A DNA stretch of 64,000 nucleotides from Aphelocoma coerulescens (GCF_041296385.1 NC_091020.1:27275001-27339000), one strand, 5' to 3'; positions 1 to 14,200 are shown, counted from the first letter of the stretch. Made by a program: numbers and translations. Notes: generated by a model from the sequence alone, not told the origin.

Positions 1-2235
1 TTTGAGATGTTGTTTGAACATGTTTTTAATTTTATTTATATTTGTTGCTTTCAATATAAGCAATAAATAAAAAGTGCTTGCTGTTGTGTCTTGCTGAAGC
101 TTGTTTTAGAGCAGATTTTGGGTGTTATTTTTCAGCTGAGTGTAACTTCTATGCTTTTGAGTGGTTCCCACAACTAGATCCTGGTATGCATTCTGCAAAT
201 TGTGAATAATATTACTGTGCTTATTTCTTACTTATATGAGTATTTTAGCTTTTGTAGATAAGTCACTCGTTACCATATTAAAATTGCATTTTCTCCTCAG
301 TAACTCTTCTGTGTAAGTTACATTGTGCAGTAATAATTCAGAATTGCTCTGACTGTTTACCTGTTCTTTCGGCAATTGGTAATGCAGCACAAAGAGCTCA
401 GACTGTCTGTCACAGTGATGTACTCGGATCTCATAGAGAGGCAAAAGATTCCAAAACCGTAAAATTGTTTAAAATTTTTTTTTTCTAAAATCAGGACACT
501 TGTTCCAAAGAGGTTTTATAGACTTAAACTCTTTTTCCTTTTTTTTTTTTCCTTTGCCAGCAGAGAACCAAGTGAAAGATGAATAACTACGAAAGTTATG
601 GGAACTGTTTCTAGCTTGTTCCCAGCATTGCTGATTTTGGATAATTAATGCTTACAAATTAGCTTATGACCAATGTTCTGACACATCAGCCTGAAGTCCC
701 ACTAATATTTGCATTCTCCTCTTCCTTCTACTTTCAATAAGAGTCTTGATCCTCTTGCTGTGTCATCTGGCCTAGCATTTATCATGTTGTGAAGGATTTC
801 ATAATTTCCAATCTGCTTAAGCATGGGCAGGCACATTGTTAATCCAGTGGAAAACAGGCTACATTACAAATTGTGTTTGCCATCCAAGAGGGGTGCCCTC
901 TGACTGAATTAGTGATTGGAGACTCTGAAGCCTCTTTGCTATTGACCTATATACTCTCTCCAACTGTTAATTTGTGTGTATTTCAGTATTTTTTGATGAA
1001 GATGTATTTTACATTTAAAATGGCCAAAAAGAGCTTCCAGAGTTTTGGAAGTCAGAGCATATTACCTGGCCTTCTTGTCATAACAGGCTTTCAAAGTTGG
1101 CCATGAAATAGGACTATAATTCTGTCTCATTATTAGTCATTTCATTGTGCTGGGGTTTTTTTAAGCAGGTATATTTAGCTTTGTCATGCTATAACATTTG
1201 TTCTTTGTGTGTATGAGAACAACAGTGAGGTGATTCCTCACCCCACCTTTTTTAAGGATTGTTGAGGTGAATACTTAGATGTATTTTTAAAAATTTTTTA
1301 AATGGAAGGTGGTTGGAGTCTTCACAAAGTAACTTCCCTGAAAAATGCATGTGAATTGTGTGATTTTTTTAGAGCCTTTTAAAATACAAATGTTTAAAAA
1401 CTACCCGCTAGGGTGTAACTGACTGTTTTGTGAAGGTTATTTATAGAGAAGCTGTTTTATGTTTTTCAAATGGGCATTGCTCCTACTTTAAAATCTTTTA
1501 TTGTCAAGCCAGCTAGTACATGCAATTCCTGTCTGCTTTCTTGGCAGACTTTGAGCTTTAATTGCCTTTTTTTCCTTTGCAATCACAGTGCAATATAGTA
1601 AAAAACAAAAAAAAAGGCAAAAAACCTCTTCCCCAAAAAACAGCTAACTCCAAACCCCTAGCACCTTACCAGTTTACTTTTTAATTGTTGTGAGGGTGCT
1701 TATCCCTTCAAAGCAGTTGCAAGTAGTCCATAGAGAATCCTTTATTCACTGCTGTGAGCTTAGAACTTGTCTGATTTGGACATTACTTGTGGCAAAAAGA
1801 GTTAGTTCATTTTGCCTGTGTTTAGTATTTCCCTAAAGTAGTGCTTGCCTTATTGTAGTGATTTTGGGTGTTTGAACAGTATTTTAGTGAAGTGATGCTG
1901 GAGTTGTCCACATGATGAAAAGGAATGGGTTTTTCTTCAGGAAACTGCTTTCTGGTTAAGGTTGATTTTGATCTGCAGCACATTTCTAGCTGACTTCTTT
2001 CTGTTAAATCAAGATAAAAATGTGTTTCAGCAAATTTTATGTAGTACACAAAAAAATTGCAAATGTTGATTCTGTTACTATGAATAAGATCATGAGCTCC
2101 TTATTCATTAGACATGTTTCTTTTTGTACCTGAAACAAATCTTTCCTTTAGGAAAATTTTCTTTTTGATTTTGACATATCGTTCTTACCCTGGCAAAGCA
2201 AAAATGCCAGATTTCAGTTGTATCTTGGTGAAACT

Positions 2236-2288
2236 TATTTTCTTTTTTTTTCTTTTTTCCTTTTTTTTCTTTTTTTATTCTTTTTTTT
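2236..2288. repeat. T-rich pyrimidine low-complexity tract
   Basis: About 50 bases are almost entirely T with interspersed C. The tract lies inside the SHOC2 intron. It is probably a polymorphic homopolymer-like repeat. It is more than 3.6 kb from the next exon, so it is not that exon's polypyrimidine tract. Confidence 0.8.
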
Positions 2289-3099
2289 GAAAAGCATTTC
2301 CTCAGTACAACTGCTGCTTTTCGGACAATAAGAAGGACACTTTCACTCACTGAAACATCAGCTTCTGGGAAGAGCATTATGCAGATGGCCTCCAGTTTGG
2401 CCTCTTTGTAGTTACAGATCATTATTTGTTGTGTTGACTGTTTATGCCATGTGTTTGTGCTGGTGTAACTCCTGACAGAGCTGCTGTTGTGAGCAGTGCA
2501 GTTCACAGTGTGGCCATTCATGGGTAGTTTAGTGCAGTCACTCAGCAGGGTAAGGAGCTACCCTTGGTGTGTGGCTGCTGCTTGGGTGGCCGCGCTCGCC
2601 GTGTCCAGAGCCCTTCTCATCCCATGGCCTGGGATGTGTTCAGCAGTACTGGGCACATTAACTACACTGCTGCTGGTACTCAGAGCTCAGAACAGAGAGC
2701 TTCTCACCCAGGAAAATAGAGCTGAAAGAAAAGACAGGGCAGGTGGTGCTGGTTGGCCACAGGACATGACCAGCATTAGTTTGTAAGGGACTGGACCCTT
2801 TTATTTTGTTATTCCTCTGTTTTCCTACACTTGTCCTTCTAAGCTACCTTGATTCCTCTCTTTCCCCTTCCCTAAAGATTCCATAGCAACTCTTACCATC
2901 CCTAGTTGCTCTTCCTTTTACCTCATTGTAGGTGTTCAAGCCCCACATGCAGTAACAACCTTCAGTCTGTGAGGTGCTCTGAGGAGCTTTTCAATTTACG
3001 CACTGTGTCTGGTCTCACACATACTTGAACACCCCATATTTTAGTTCTCATGCCACAGCTGGTCCTCTGTATGCCTTTGCATGTGAAGATGTAAAAAAC

Positions 3100-3232
3100 C
3101 ATTTAGCTCAGTTGATTAGAGCATGGTGCTCATGGCACCAAGGATGTGGATTCGGTCGCCCTGTGGGCCATTCGCTTAAGAGCTGGACTATATCCTCGTG
3201 TGTCCTTTCCCCCTCAGAATATTCTGTGATTA
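3100..3232 (+). mobile_element. tRNA-Ile-derived SINE with CR1-like tail (TguSINE1-like)
   Basis: A degenerate tRNA head is visible. An A-box-like stretch lies at 3104-3122 (TAGCTCAGTTGATTAGAGC), followed by an anticodon-arm-like section. A B-box-like stretch lies near 3148-3158 (GGATTCGGTCG). The CCA-proximal section reads GGGCCATTC and leads into a body resembling avian CR1 3' ends (CTCAGAATATTCTGTGATT at about 3213-3232). This tRNA-Ile head plus CR1 tail is the structure known for TguSINE1 in passerines. Several mismatches to the tRNA consensus show it is an old, inactive copy. The family name is from memory and needs a repeat-library search. Confidence 0.7.
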
Positions 3233-5962
3233 TCTCTGATTAATTACATGTTGTTTCTGAGTTAACCTCTTTATATATGTATTGTTAGGGTTATGAAATG
3301 ATTCTGAGACTTTCTTTCATTTCTATCTCAAATGAAGTGTTTAAGTTAGTAGACTGGGTGCATGCTCTTCACGTCTGTGATCTGAGTCTCTGTCACATCA
3401 CCCAAATGTTTTTCACCTTGTTAAGCATATTGGGTGTAAGATTTTTTTGCCATAAGTCATGGACAGCAACAGGAGAAATGTACCTTGAGTGTTTTTTGTT
3501 GACTTGAGTGCTCTCTGTTGTGTCTCAGCAATTCAAGTTAAAGTACTGAAAAAATTTCAGTGCCAACACCATTTCATCTCCCTCTCCTACCTTAGAGGGA
3601 GCAATAAACCCATTTTGGTGAAATACTGTCAAACCATAAGTATCCTTATGTTCAAGAACAAGATTCCTTACTGAGCATTGTGAATTAAAAGCTGAATATT
3701 TTGATGTCTCTTGAATTCCTTTCCTTAAATCACTATGCTTCATGATAGGGCTTTAACTTTTGTTTGATTTCTGCTCTAAAGTCTAAAATTTGTTGGGCTG
3801 TCCCAAATCTATTTTAACATTCAATATTTTTATTAAATGCTTGCCAGTGTTGCTTTTTAAAATAATGCCTGCATCTTTAATATAACAATATGAAGTATGG
3901 CTATCCAAATTAAACTAAAGTGTTAAGTTGCCCTTAATTTTCTAGAGAGACATAGGCATCACTTTTCATTATTTTTCCTCCTCAGAATTATGTAGTAAGA
4001 TGTTTGTTTCAAACATGTAGCTTGCTGTTGTCAAAGATATCAGCAGGTGCAAAAATGAAGTGCAGCACATGTTGCTGCAAAACCCCCAAGTATTTCTTTG
4101 ACTTCAGCAGATGTAGAGTGGGAAGAGTCAAGGAAATGATAACTTGGTGCAATGAAATGGAATTTATGCCGTATTTCAAATTTGGCATCATTGGTTAAGG
4201 TCTGAAGTGAAAACAAATGAAAACAGCAATCATGAAGTGAAAACTACTGCCCTGAAGTGTGTGAGGGTTCTTGAGTAACCTTAGTAAAGTTTTGTGAGGC
4301 TCTTTTTTTGTTTGTTTAAAGGGAGAGATGTTTAAGTCTTCCTCAAGCTTTTCTTCCTCCAATTGCATTCTACACTTTGCCCACTTGTTTCCATGAATAA
4401 TAAAAAGATGCCATTGCCACAGACCATTAACTCTTGCTCAATTTTTTCTTACATTTGTTTTCTTCTGCATGTTAATGGCATTGAAATGTGTGGCTTATGC
4501 AGTGCTGGATACAGCACATTTGATGTTGCCTCTGGTTGTCTGGAATACGCTCGATTGCTGATGTAAGAGAAGGGCCACGCACAGAGGTGGAGTAGCTGCT
4601 TGAGCACCAGCTTTACATTTCCATCTGCCTAGCTTCTAGAAAAAAAATCCCATTTTGGGTTAATTAGTGCAGGAAATAAGATATGTTAACATACAAGTTA
4701 TATGTGAACAATCTAAGAAAAACAGAATAATGAAGCTTTGAGGTTGACTTTTTTCTTGGCCTTTCACAATTGTTCTGTGATACATAGCGAGTATTGTGGC
4801 TACATGATGCCTGAACTCAGTACAGAGTCTGAATTCACAGTATTTTATGATTTATTAAATCACCAGTTGTGATTATCTGCTGACCTAATGAGTAGACACT
4901 CTACACGTCAGAACTTGCCCAGGATAATCCTGCAGGCCTGTGAGAAAATCCTTGTGTCAAAGATACAGTGCTGAAGCTTAAAATAGATATTTGCTCCTCA
5001 AAAGGAATTTGCTACTCTTCCAAATTTGTTACTCACTGAGTCATGCTCTAATATACAAATGCAGTGACCTCATCTTTACTGGAGAGAGTGGAAGGTGTTA
5101 AATCATATGCATTAATTTCACCCCCATCAGATGCAAGAAATGTGAATACATACACCTGTATTCACGCACACAGTTGGTTTTTCCTTTTTCTCAAACCCAA
5201 CAATCTTTTGCTCAGAACACAGTGTGTTTGACATAAAAATAGGTGAAACTACTGTTCAGAGTTGTGCCTAGCTGTGCTTTTAAATTAGTTTATAAATGTC
5301 AGGAATTAAGAAGTTCCATGTAAAGTGGCTCTAAACTCCAAGCAAATCCAAACTTTTAAAATGCTTAACAGATAAGCCTTTTATTTCAAACTTTTATTTG
5401 CTATAAGTCTGCTTGCATACACTTTACTTATTGTAAGTTGTCTTTTTTGTAATGACTAAAAATGTTTAAAAATAGCACTCAGGACTTTGGATTATCTAGG
5501 TTGTCAGCCAGATAATTTTGCTGTCTTTTAACTGTTGATTTTGTGCCTGGAAATAATTCATGATATAGAAACAGATCTTAATTTCTCAAAATTTAATACA
5601 GTTCATTTACTTAGTGATGTTTTAAACTTCTGGTCAGCCTGAAACAAATGTAAGATACAAATTTTATACTGGTATTCCACAGCTTGAACTGTCAGAAGAA
5701 AATCAGTCAATAAATAACACTTCTGTGGAGAATCTATTAAAGCTTTATCTGAGCTTTTCAGAATTGTTGATCAGGTTTTAGATCTGACTGAGGAAATTAT
5801 GATCCTGTAATACCTTATTTTATATGTATAACTTTATGGTAGCAGTAGCTTTTTTTCAGCTTATCCCCAAATCCATCTGATTCTGTTAATCTCTGTGTGG
5901 AGGTCATTGTCGAGAGCTGTACATTAAAGACCTTTATGTTTGGTTTTCCTGTGTGCTTGTAG

Positions 5963-6100
5963 GTGAGTTGTGTAACCTCATAACTCTGGATGTAGCGCAC
6001 AATCAGCTTGAGCATCTTCCAGAAGAGATTGGAAGCTGCACGCAGATCACCAACCTTGACTTGCAGCACAATGAACTCCTGGACCTGCCAGAAACCATAG
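5963..6100 (+). CDS. SHOC2: SHOC2 coding exon 3 (about residues 235-281)
   Basis: This exon of the SHOC2 leucine-rich-repeat scaffold reads from the end of a Gly codon through [19 protein letters not shown] and on to LLDLPETI. It covers two LRRs of the LxxLxLxxNxLxxLPxxI type. The acceptor is TGTAG before 5963 and the donor is GTATGT after 6100. Both flanking introns are phase 1 and the length of 138 is a multiple of three, so skipping would keep the frame. SHOC2 forms a ternary complex with GTP-bound MRAS and PP1 catalytic subunit that dephosphorylates the inhibitory RAF 14-3-3 site and promotes ERK signalling. The concave LRR face is the docking surface. Residue numbers assume the 582-aa vertebrate length. 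Confidence 0.96.
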
Positions 6101-8139
6101 GTATGTTAAGAGGCTGGAGAAGAGAAAATAAATCACTATTTCAAAATGTTCAGTAAGTGGAACAAATTTAAGGAGTATCTGTTGGTGGCTGTAGAATGAC
6201 TGATGTTCAGCTCAAGGCAGCTTCATGCTTGAGATTAAAAGCAAGGTGTGCTTGTTACCTTAAATGTTACTTTAAATAATTTAAGAATGAGAGTTGCAGT
6301 GAAAAAAATCCAAATCCATTACTTCTAAATCTTAAGGTGTTCTGTGTTTATAAGCAAATGTGTACTGCTTGTTTGTTCATTCTGTAATGAAACTGACCAT
6401 GTAAAGAAATGAAAGGCTAAAAGACTTGTAGTTGAAATGTAGTACTTTGGCAGATAGTTTTAACTAACATCTTTGACTAAAGAAAAATGGAACTAATGTA
6501 ATATATGTTCTAAATTAATTATGTATATGTTATGTTCTTTGGTGCAACATCTAAAAAATCTCCCAAGTCCACAGGGTCATCATGCTTTTATGCAATAGAA
6601 TACAGAGTTTGCAACTTACATTGGAAATAATGGACTAATATAAACACAGTCCTGGTTGGTTTCAGAATCTTGTATGGGATGAAGTAACAAAATTTTTCCT
6701 ATCTCATTAAATCAGTTTTAAAGAGATGGCAGAAAAAAGATGGCTGCTGTAATTAAAAAAGACTAAAAACAAGGCCATCTTGGTTTTAAGCTCTGTTTGT
6801 CACCAGAACATACTCAGAATAATGAATGTTGTAAGTTTAATGGTATTCATTGTTGACCATTTTATTAATGTACTGTAATGCATTGTAACATGAGGAACCA
6901 TTTAGTGACACTCCAGCTTTTCTTCTAGCAGTAAACTGTTGAGTGTGGAGTTACTGTGGCTTTTGGTTGAGGAAGTTTGACCTGAGCAGAGTTTACATTG
7001 ATGATGTATCTACTGGAACTTAAACTTCCTTCCTGGATTGATGATATTTTTAAACTCTGGAGATCCCATTCCATCTGGAGTTGCATCTAACTTACACCAT
7101 TCATAAGTACAGCCTTTATTTTTGTAGCTATTTTGTAAATCTTACTGAATGTTGTTTTACATAACACTTATGTGTAGTGTATGTGTCACATTTAGGGAGT
7201 GAGTTCTCTGGATAAACTGTTAATTATGGGAAAAATTCTCTAAGCAAGTGTGAGATTTCCATATTCAAGGCTTATAGACTAATGCTGTTAATTCTTGTGC
7301 AGAGTAGTAGTATAATTTACAAAGTTGCTTAGTGCCTGGTAGTCACTGAACTTCTCAAAGAACCAGAAGAATCTCACTTGTAATATGCTGCATGACTGTA
7401 CTTACAGGGAAAGGTCTTTGAGTAGGAGAGGCACAAATTTATTAGGCAGTTAAGTCACATGTGATAGATAGGAAATTGCTCACTCTGCAGTCAGGATAGT
7501 TTGGACTCACCTATTTCTTCTGAAAAGTTTCTGTAAGCTTAGGTGGTTTCTTTTGAGTCAGGTTCATACCTGGCTGGACTGGATTTCTCTCTGTTTACTT
7601 TGTTTTGTTTTTCCCTTGCATTGTCTTTATAGTGTTTAGAAGTTAGTCGCTTTTAAATGTAGGTAGCTGTCTCTTTATGTGGTTATCTGAGCCGAATATC
7701 AATGTTTTAGAGCTCAAGAAACCACCAAAGACAGCTGAATAATAGTAAGAGGGAGCAGTGAGCTGTCGTGTCGTTAACCTTACTGTAGTTCAGTTTTTGC
7801 TCCACTGGAAAATATATTTTGTAAACAGTAAGTTAAAAAAAAAAAAAGTATTTAAATAAGAACTTAAAATCAGAAATCCATGTTTGCACCTCGTGTAGTT
7901 TGCAAACAGAATTTAATAGTGAAGAGAAAAACTTTAGGTTCCATCTTAAATGATAATGATCAGCCTACATTTATGCATGTTGCAGAAAAGGCAGCCGTAG
8001 CCAGTTCAGCAACATTGGCTTTATTTCTTAGTCATCACAGTTTTGGTTGAACATATTAAAGCAAGTTATGGCATGATTTTTAGATTACAGCTTGCTTTGT
8101 GGTTGGGATTGTTCAGCAAGAAACTTTGAGTACTGAGAA

Positions 8140-8230
8140 AAGCCCGGCAAGTCAATGGCGCGTGGCCACCTGTGTGCGCGCTGGGGGCGGCCCTTCGGCC
8201 TCTCTGTCTCTCGCTGCAGTTTCTGCCTCT
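8140..8230. other. CpG-rich patch inside AT-rich intron
   Basis: About eight to nine CpG dinucleotides fall within roughly 80 bases, including GGCGCGTGG and GTGCGCGC, while the surrounding intron is AT-rich and CpG-poor. The patch is too short for a standard CpG island. It could be an intronic regulatory element, a GC-rich insertion or chance. No coding similarity was recognised. Confidence 0.35.
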
Positions 8231-11200
8231 TCCCTGCTCCTGGCTATCTGCTGGTGTTTGCCACAACTAGCCTTTCTTGCAACATTTACATGCTTCCAGA
8301 TATCAGGACACTCACTGTATGAGTGCTGTTAATGGTTCTCAGTTCACTCAAACTCTGTGGGTTACAGACCAGGGACAAAACAGACCAAGCACATTTGCTC
8401 GTTATAAATATTTGATGTTCTGTGTGCCTATGAGCCTCCTGTTATGGACCAGACTTTCCATTACTGCTGGGTCTGTCCCCTCCTCCCCCACTGACACCCT
8501 TTTGATGGAGGCCTCGTTTTTTCTTTAGAAGGATGTTTTTGTCATGCTGCTTTGAAAACCAAACAGCCCCCTTCCTTTTCTATTTCTCCCTCCCCTCAGA
8601 AAGGACCCCTTCCCTTCTCTCCATCAAAAAGCCCTCTTAAAGTAACTGCTGGACTATCTGAACAAGTTTGGGTTTTACCACAGAAAGATTTCTAAATCTG
8701 CCAATTTTTTAAAAAAAAGCTTGTTTGGTAACTAACAGCATGTACTGAAATGTTCTGGAGCTGTGGGGAAGGGACGTGAGGGTGACATGCAGGGGAGTGG
8801 CAGGGAAGGGATTATGCATCAGCAGTGATTACAGAGGTAGCAGAGCCAATATACCCACTCTGTAAAAATACCAAGTTCTTCTCTCAACTAATGCTGTAGA
8901 AGCATGCTTTTGTGCAGTAACAAATGTAGATTTTAGATATTAGTTGTCAGGAAGTGACCTAATGCCTTGCTTTATAGATATTGGCTTAATACATTCATAT
9001 CTGTATTTCTGTTGATTGAAAATTATAGAGTACTTTTTATATTAGATCACTTCCTGTAAGAAAAATGAGCTTTGTGGAATGGCTTAGCACATTCCAAGAG
9101 TCTCAAGCCCAGAATCAAAATCATAGTGGGATCATAGCTGTTTAGTATTTTCATTGCAGATTACACCCCTCTACCATGTTAGTTTTGTTTTTTTCTTTTG
9201 GGGGGGTGGAATTCTTAGCTACTTTTATTTACACTGTGTCTTATCTCTGTATACTTAGCTGGCACGCTAATATATCCAAAAGTTATATAGAAGAAGGTGA
9301 AGAGCATAATATTTATATTAAAATTACTAATTGAACTGTTGAGACTGAAAACAAATTTTGGGTGGAGTAAATTGTTTTTTAGGATTACAAGATATCTTAG
9401 ATAATTTTGTCCTGCAATTACCACATTGTGAGTGTTCCCTCTTTGAACTTTCTGTACAAATGTGTTCACAATTTCTTATGTAAAAGCATAGAAAAACTTA
9501 TTTGAGAAAGAAATAGAAGCAGAGTTACAGCTTTTAAAAAAATCAAATTCTTCATCTGCTTTGTAATTTTCTAGTTTTGTGTGCTTATGTGTGCAGTTTG
9601 ATTTTAGTCAAATGTGCCATATTTACAGACATCTAAGGCAACAGAAATTTTAATAAGAAAAAGAATAGTCAGTTGTAAATGTTCCAAAATTATACTTTGA
9701 AAGCACAAAAAATTCTTCAATGGACACACGTTCCAGTGTCTGATACAGCACTGTTCCTAAGAGATGGTTAGGAAAATGGGAGGCATGTTTACAGCTCTGC
9801 ATTACACTCCTGCCCTTCCTTGTGGCACTATAGCTCAGAAGCTGAAATCACAGCTTTCATGAAATTAAATATTATTTATTTATTGGTTTTGCTGCTTGAA
9901 AGTGTGCTCCAAACCAGGCTTCTAACCTGTTTAACCCCAGTGTATGTCTGAGAACACTGTTGTGCCCTTAAAGCCTACAGTTGATAAAATATGAAGTGCT
10001 GACCAGAACCAGACATGTGGAATTGGTATGGCTCAGGTTATGCAAAATTGTGGTTGAGAGCTTAAAGTGCCTAGAAGTAAAGATATTTCTGAAGAAATGT
10101 GAAACTAACTTAAAATGGTATTTTAAATTTGGCTGGCTTAGCAAAAGCAGAAGTCTTGTTCTGAAATGTCCGAGCACCTGCAGCTCTCTCAGTGATCGGG
10201 GCCGATGGGTTTGATGTTATTCGTTACTCACCGTTCTGCTGGAGCAAAGTGTAGAGGCTTCTGCTCCAGCTTTCACAGCAATGTTCATACTCTCATCATT
10301 TAAGCATGACCTTGTGCTTTGGTCAGTGAGCATTCTGTGCTTGGTGGCATCAAGCATAGGCTCGCTTATGGGAGATCTGGTCAACATTTGGTGCTTTGTC
10401 TAAGGTTTTTTTCTTGGACTACTCTGTTAATGAAACTTCTTTAATTGGATTCTGCTACTGTTGGCCTATTGCAATAAGCTCAGCCTTTTCTTTATCTGAT
10501 TGAAAGCAGTGGCTCCCACTCTTACATTCTGAATTTGTGTTACTATAAGCCTTGTGTAGTTCTCATGGTGGTCTCATAAAGGCAAAGAAACTTCTGGTTT
10601 TTGTTGGCTTCAATTCTAGACTTAGTAAATGTAAAGCAGCGAAATTGACAGGGAAGTGTCAGTGGGAAGTGACTTGCTCCTTTTGTCCTCCAAGTTCGGA
10701 AGGGCAGCGATGAGGCTGTGAGGTGTTGCCTCACACTAGTGAAAATCAGACAGTACTGCATGTGATGGGCAGGGGACATTTTGGTCTCAGTGTTTGCATG
10801 GTAGGTGTAGATGCTAAAAGCTCATGGGGTGACATGGCAGTTATGTAGAAGGAAAACAGAACAGTTGCTTCTACATTTGGGAAGTCACTGTTAAATCTTC
10901 CCTCACTCTTCAGGAAGTTTCAGGGTGTCCTTTCCCCTTTCCTTAGGTTCTTCTCCCAGTATCTGCTGTTGGGCATCATTTAACTGCAGGGAAGATACAA
11001 AGTGGAACCCAGACCAGAACTGGTCTGCATAAAATAATTCTTATATTTCTTAATTAGCTAAAATTATAAAGGTATATTCGTATGTTACACATTTTATATG
11101 TTTGCTTTGTATAGTAGGGCAGACTTAAAAAATTAAATGTATCTTTCACTTAGGAAAGGTTAATGTTTTTATTGCATTGCCAGTGAGGTATAAACTGCTC

Positions 11201-14200
11201 ATACAATGTGATTTACATTTATATAAGTCTTTAATTTCACAGAAAGGCTTTAAATAGTAATTTGAAAAGGGAAAAAAAGACTACCAATGAAAAATTAAAT
11301 TAAATAAATTTCAGTTGCTTTGTCTTACTGTATGCAGTGTGAATTGAGTAAAATGCAATGCTTTCATTGGTAGCTCAAAATAAGGTCTAGCTGTTGTTTG
11401 TCTCTGTTGCAATGTGAAATATTTTTGTATTTTTGTATCATTTTAGCTAATTATAATTTCGGTTTTATGTTTTAATTAATCCATTTCCAGTGCAAACCCA
11501 ATATAGTTAAATACATACGTACTGCTTCCATTCAAGGTTAGGATAGCTTCTAGTGGCTAATTAATTCTGAGTTCATTGATTCAATGTATTTATGAAAATA
11601 TTTTTTATTTTGTATTTTGGTTGGATATTCATCCTGGTAAGACTAGAGTGGGGACAGTTATTTTAGTGAGTGTATGTACCATCACACAGTAATTAGATGC
11701 GGAGACCAGTGTGTACGGATGTATTCTAACTGCAGCTCAGCATTTTCAGAATGATTAGTATACTGCAGAAAGAAAAAGGCTATAATATTTTCTTTATGTG
11801 AGAAGCAGGCACAAGCAAAGAGTGATTCAAAGGAACACATCAGAATTGAGACGAGCAGGTCTGTGAGTTACATGCATTTTGATGAATGCCTATGAAATGA
11901 ATTTTAGGTTGAATTTTCATTGCTTAGTTTCAGAAATGTGTCACTAAGAGTTTGTGCTCTCTAGCCTTATGCGGGTGTTGGGTGTGGTGCATGATGGGTA
12001 CCTGAGCCTCTGTCACTCAGGTTTTGCAAGTATCTTGTGTGCATCTTTCACACATACACAGTCAGCAGTGTTACAGTCTGGAATCGGAGCTGGAAAATAA
12101 CTGACTGCTGATATGGTCACAATTTAGCCTTTTAATATTGAGATAATGAGGGAGAACCTGTCTTTGGATGATACCGTTAGACTGAAAGTAGAGAGAACTG
12201 TCTGCTCTATTCAGATGGCATTTAAACTCCTAGGGGTTATAGAGACTAATTTTAAAATCATGTTAAATAGTTTTCTAATAGGTAGCATCTTCATGAAAAT
12301 TCCTAGACTCTGCGGGAGGAGGATAATGCACTTTGGTTTGAGCAGGGCAAAAAATGATGCACCCTGCTGACTTTGGTAATTTGTGAATTTGATTTTGTTT
12401 CCTACACTGGCCTGCCTGGTATATCAGGAGGTTTTGGTGTCTGAAAAGAAAAATTAAAATACACTAAAAGTCACTTTACTGTTAAACCAGTAAAATGAAG
12501 TCAGACTTTGTATTGTGTTTAATTATACTTTTGTATTTACAACAAAATAATTACATTTCATGCTTTGGCAGTTAGTAGCACTAAGCTGGAGGGGTTCTCT
12601 TCTTTTCTGCAGTTCTGCTAAGAGTGGTTGCCCTCCCACCCCCATCACCTTTCTGTGCCCGTTCCCTACTTTTCTCAGGCATCAGCTGTTAGCCAGAGCA
12701 TATTATATATTAGGGATGTAGGGATTGTAGAAAGGATTTGATCTCTCTCAGATGGCAACTGGTGACAAAAGTTTAAATTCATACAAACCTACAGGCTTTG
12801 GTTTAGGAAGGAGTTGCCCCCAGACCAGAAGAATAATGATCTAGTTTCCTCTTTTGAGGTGTCTTTTTGGACCAGTCACTTTGTGCTGTTGCTCTCTGCT
12901 TGTGGAGTGCAACTGAAGGTTAAAACACTTTATCTGAAGCCTTTCGTTTTACTCTACAGCTATCAGGGGAACCGGTTTGCTTTCTGATAAGAGATTAGAT
13001 TAAACATGCCAACAGCTCCTTTCACCTAAAAATCTGTTAAACAGTTAAAAAGTTGTCACAGAGTATGGCTGACATCTGGAAAACTAGTATATAGTAAGTA
13101 CCAAGTGTGGTACAGGCATCTCTGACTCAGGGCTATTTTAAGAGCAGGAGCCACTGTTGAAATATCTGAATGCAGTGTTTAATCTCTATCCACAACTGCC
13201 CATCTCTAGCATGTCTACTATCTCCCATACAATTTGAAATTTATTTCATATTGTCACCTTTGTTATTCTCACTGCAAGATTAGTACCATGTGGTGTATTA
13301 AATTTAATTCATGTATGGTTTTTTAAAGTGACATCAAGTTTAATTTAAAAAAAAAAATAATTTTGGCTGTACCTCTTGCTTTCAATTTGTAAAAAATGAT
13401 ACCTGGTATCTTTTGTATGCAAAGCAGCAATTTTTCTTTGCTAGGAGAAGATCCCTCAGTGAATTAAGCACGTGGCACTCTATGAAGTAACATGTGGCCA
13501 TGTAAAACATGTTCTTTAGTAGGTAACTGCTCATTGTGTGCCAAGTTGAGTCAAATCAAAATCTAAGAATATTTATACAAGTTAGACCATCTGAAATACT
13601 TAATAGTGCCATGTTGTTTGTAGCAAGTTCCTGCAATTTTTTATTGTATGCTGAAGTTCATGTATATTTTTGATTATGGTCTTACGGGGTTTTGATGTGC
13701 ACAGCTCTTTATAAGTCCAGTTTGTGTTTTTAATGTTATCAGCAGGAGTTTTCTCTAGTGAACAGATTTTTAAATTGATCTGGTGCTTTTGGTTTATTTA
13801 AAAGAAAACAACTGATCCTGATAGCAAATTAGCTCGATGAACTAAGTTTCACATTAATAATGACCCTTCATCTAAGGATAGGGAATTGGAAGGATTATTT
13901 TAACTAAGGGAGGGAAAGGAAGAGGTGTGGTAAATCTCAGAAGAAGAGAGCATTTGTCACTCCCTTTAAAAAGCACTGGTAGAATTTTGAATTAGGAATT
14001 TGTACTTCTTTATATTATTCAGCTTACCAGTTCTTTTTTCTCTTGATTTTGAAATACTTAAAAAAGAGATGTATTGTTGAACCACTTCAGGTGGTCTTAC
14101 TAAAAAATACGTTTTTGTTAGCGTAGTTCCCTGCTTTATTTCCTGTCTTCTCTTTATTTTGGGATTGGCAAACACCTGTTTTTCCTTTGATTAATATTCT

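Larger units (their letters stand above)
1..5962 (+). other. SHOC2: SHOC2 intron 2 (3' part), no exon seen
   Basis: AT-rich sequence without any supported coding exon. It ends in a TAG acceptor directly before the first recognisable SHOC2 exon. The seven exons that follow match the number expected for human exons 3-9, so this is inferred to be the end of intron 2. The large first coding exon, which carries the start codon, the lysine-rich N-terminus and the first LRRs, should lie upstream of the window. Contents include a SINE at 3100-3232 and a pyrimidine tract at 2236-2288. Short open frames here show no family resemblance. Confidence 0.8.

Noticed and set aside
2108..2521. 137-codon minus-strand frame
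   Set aside because: It reads through the T-rich tract as poly-Lys (KKKENK) and has no family resemblance; it is intronic noise.
3100..3175. A tRNA-Ile gene
   Set aside because: A- and B-box-like stretches are visible, but the arms carry many mismatches and the sequence runs directly into a CR1-type tail, so it is a SINE.
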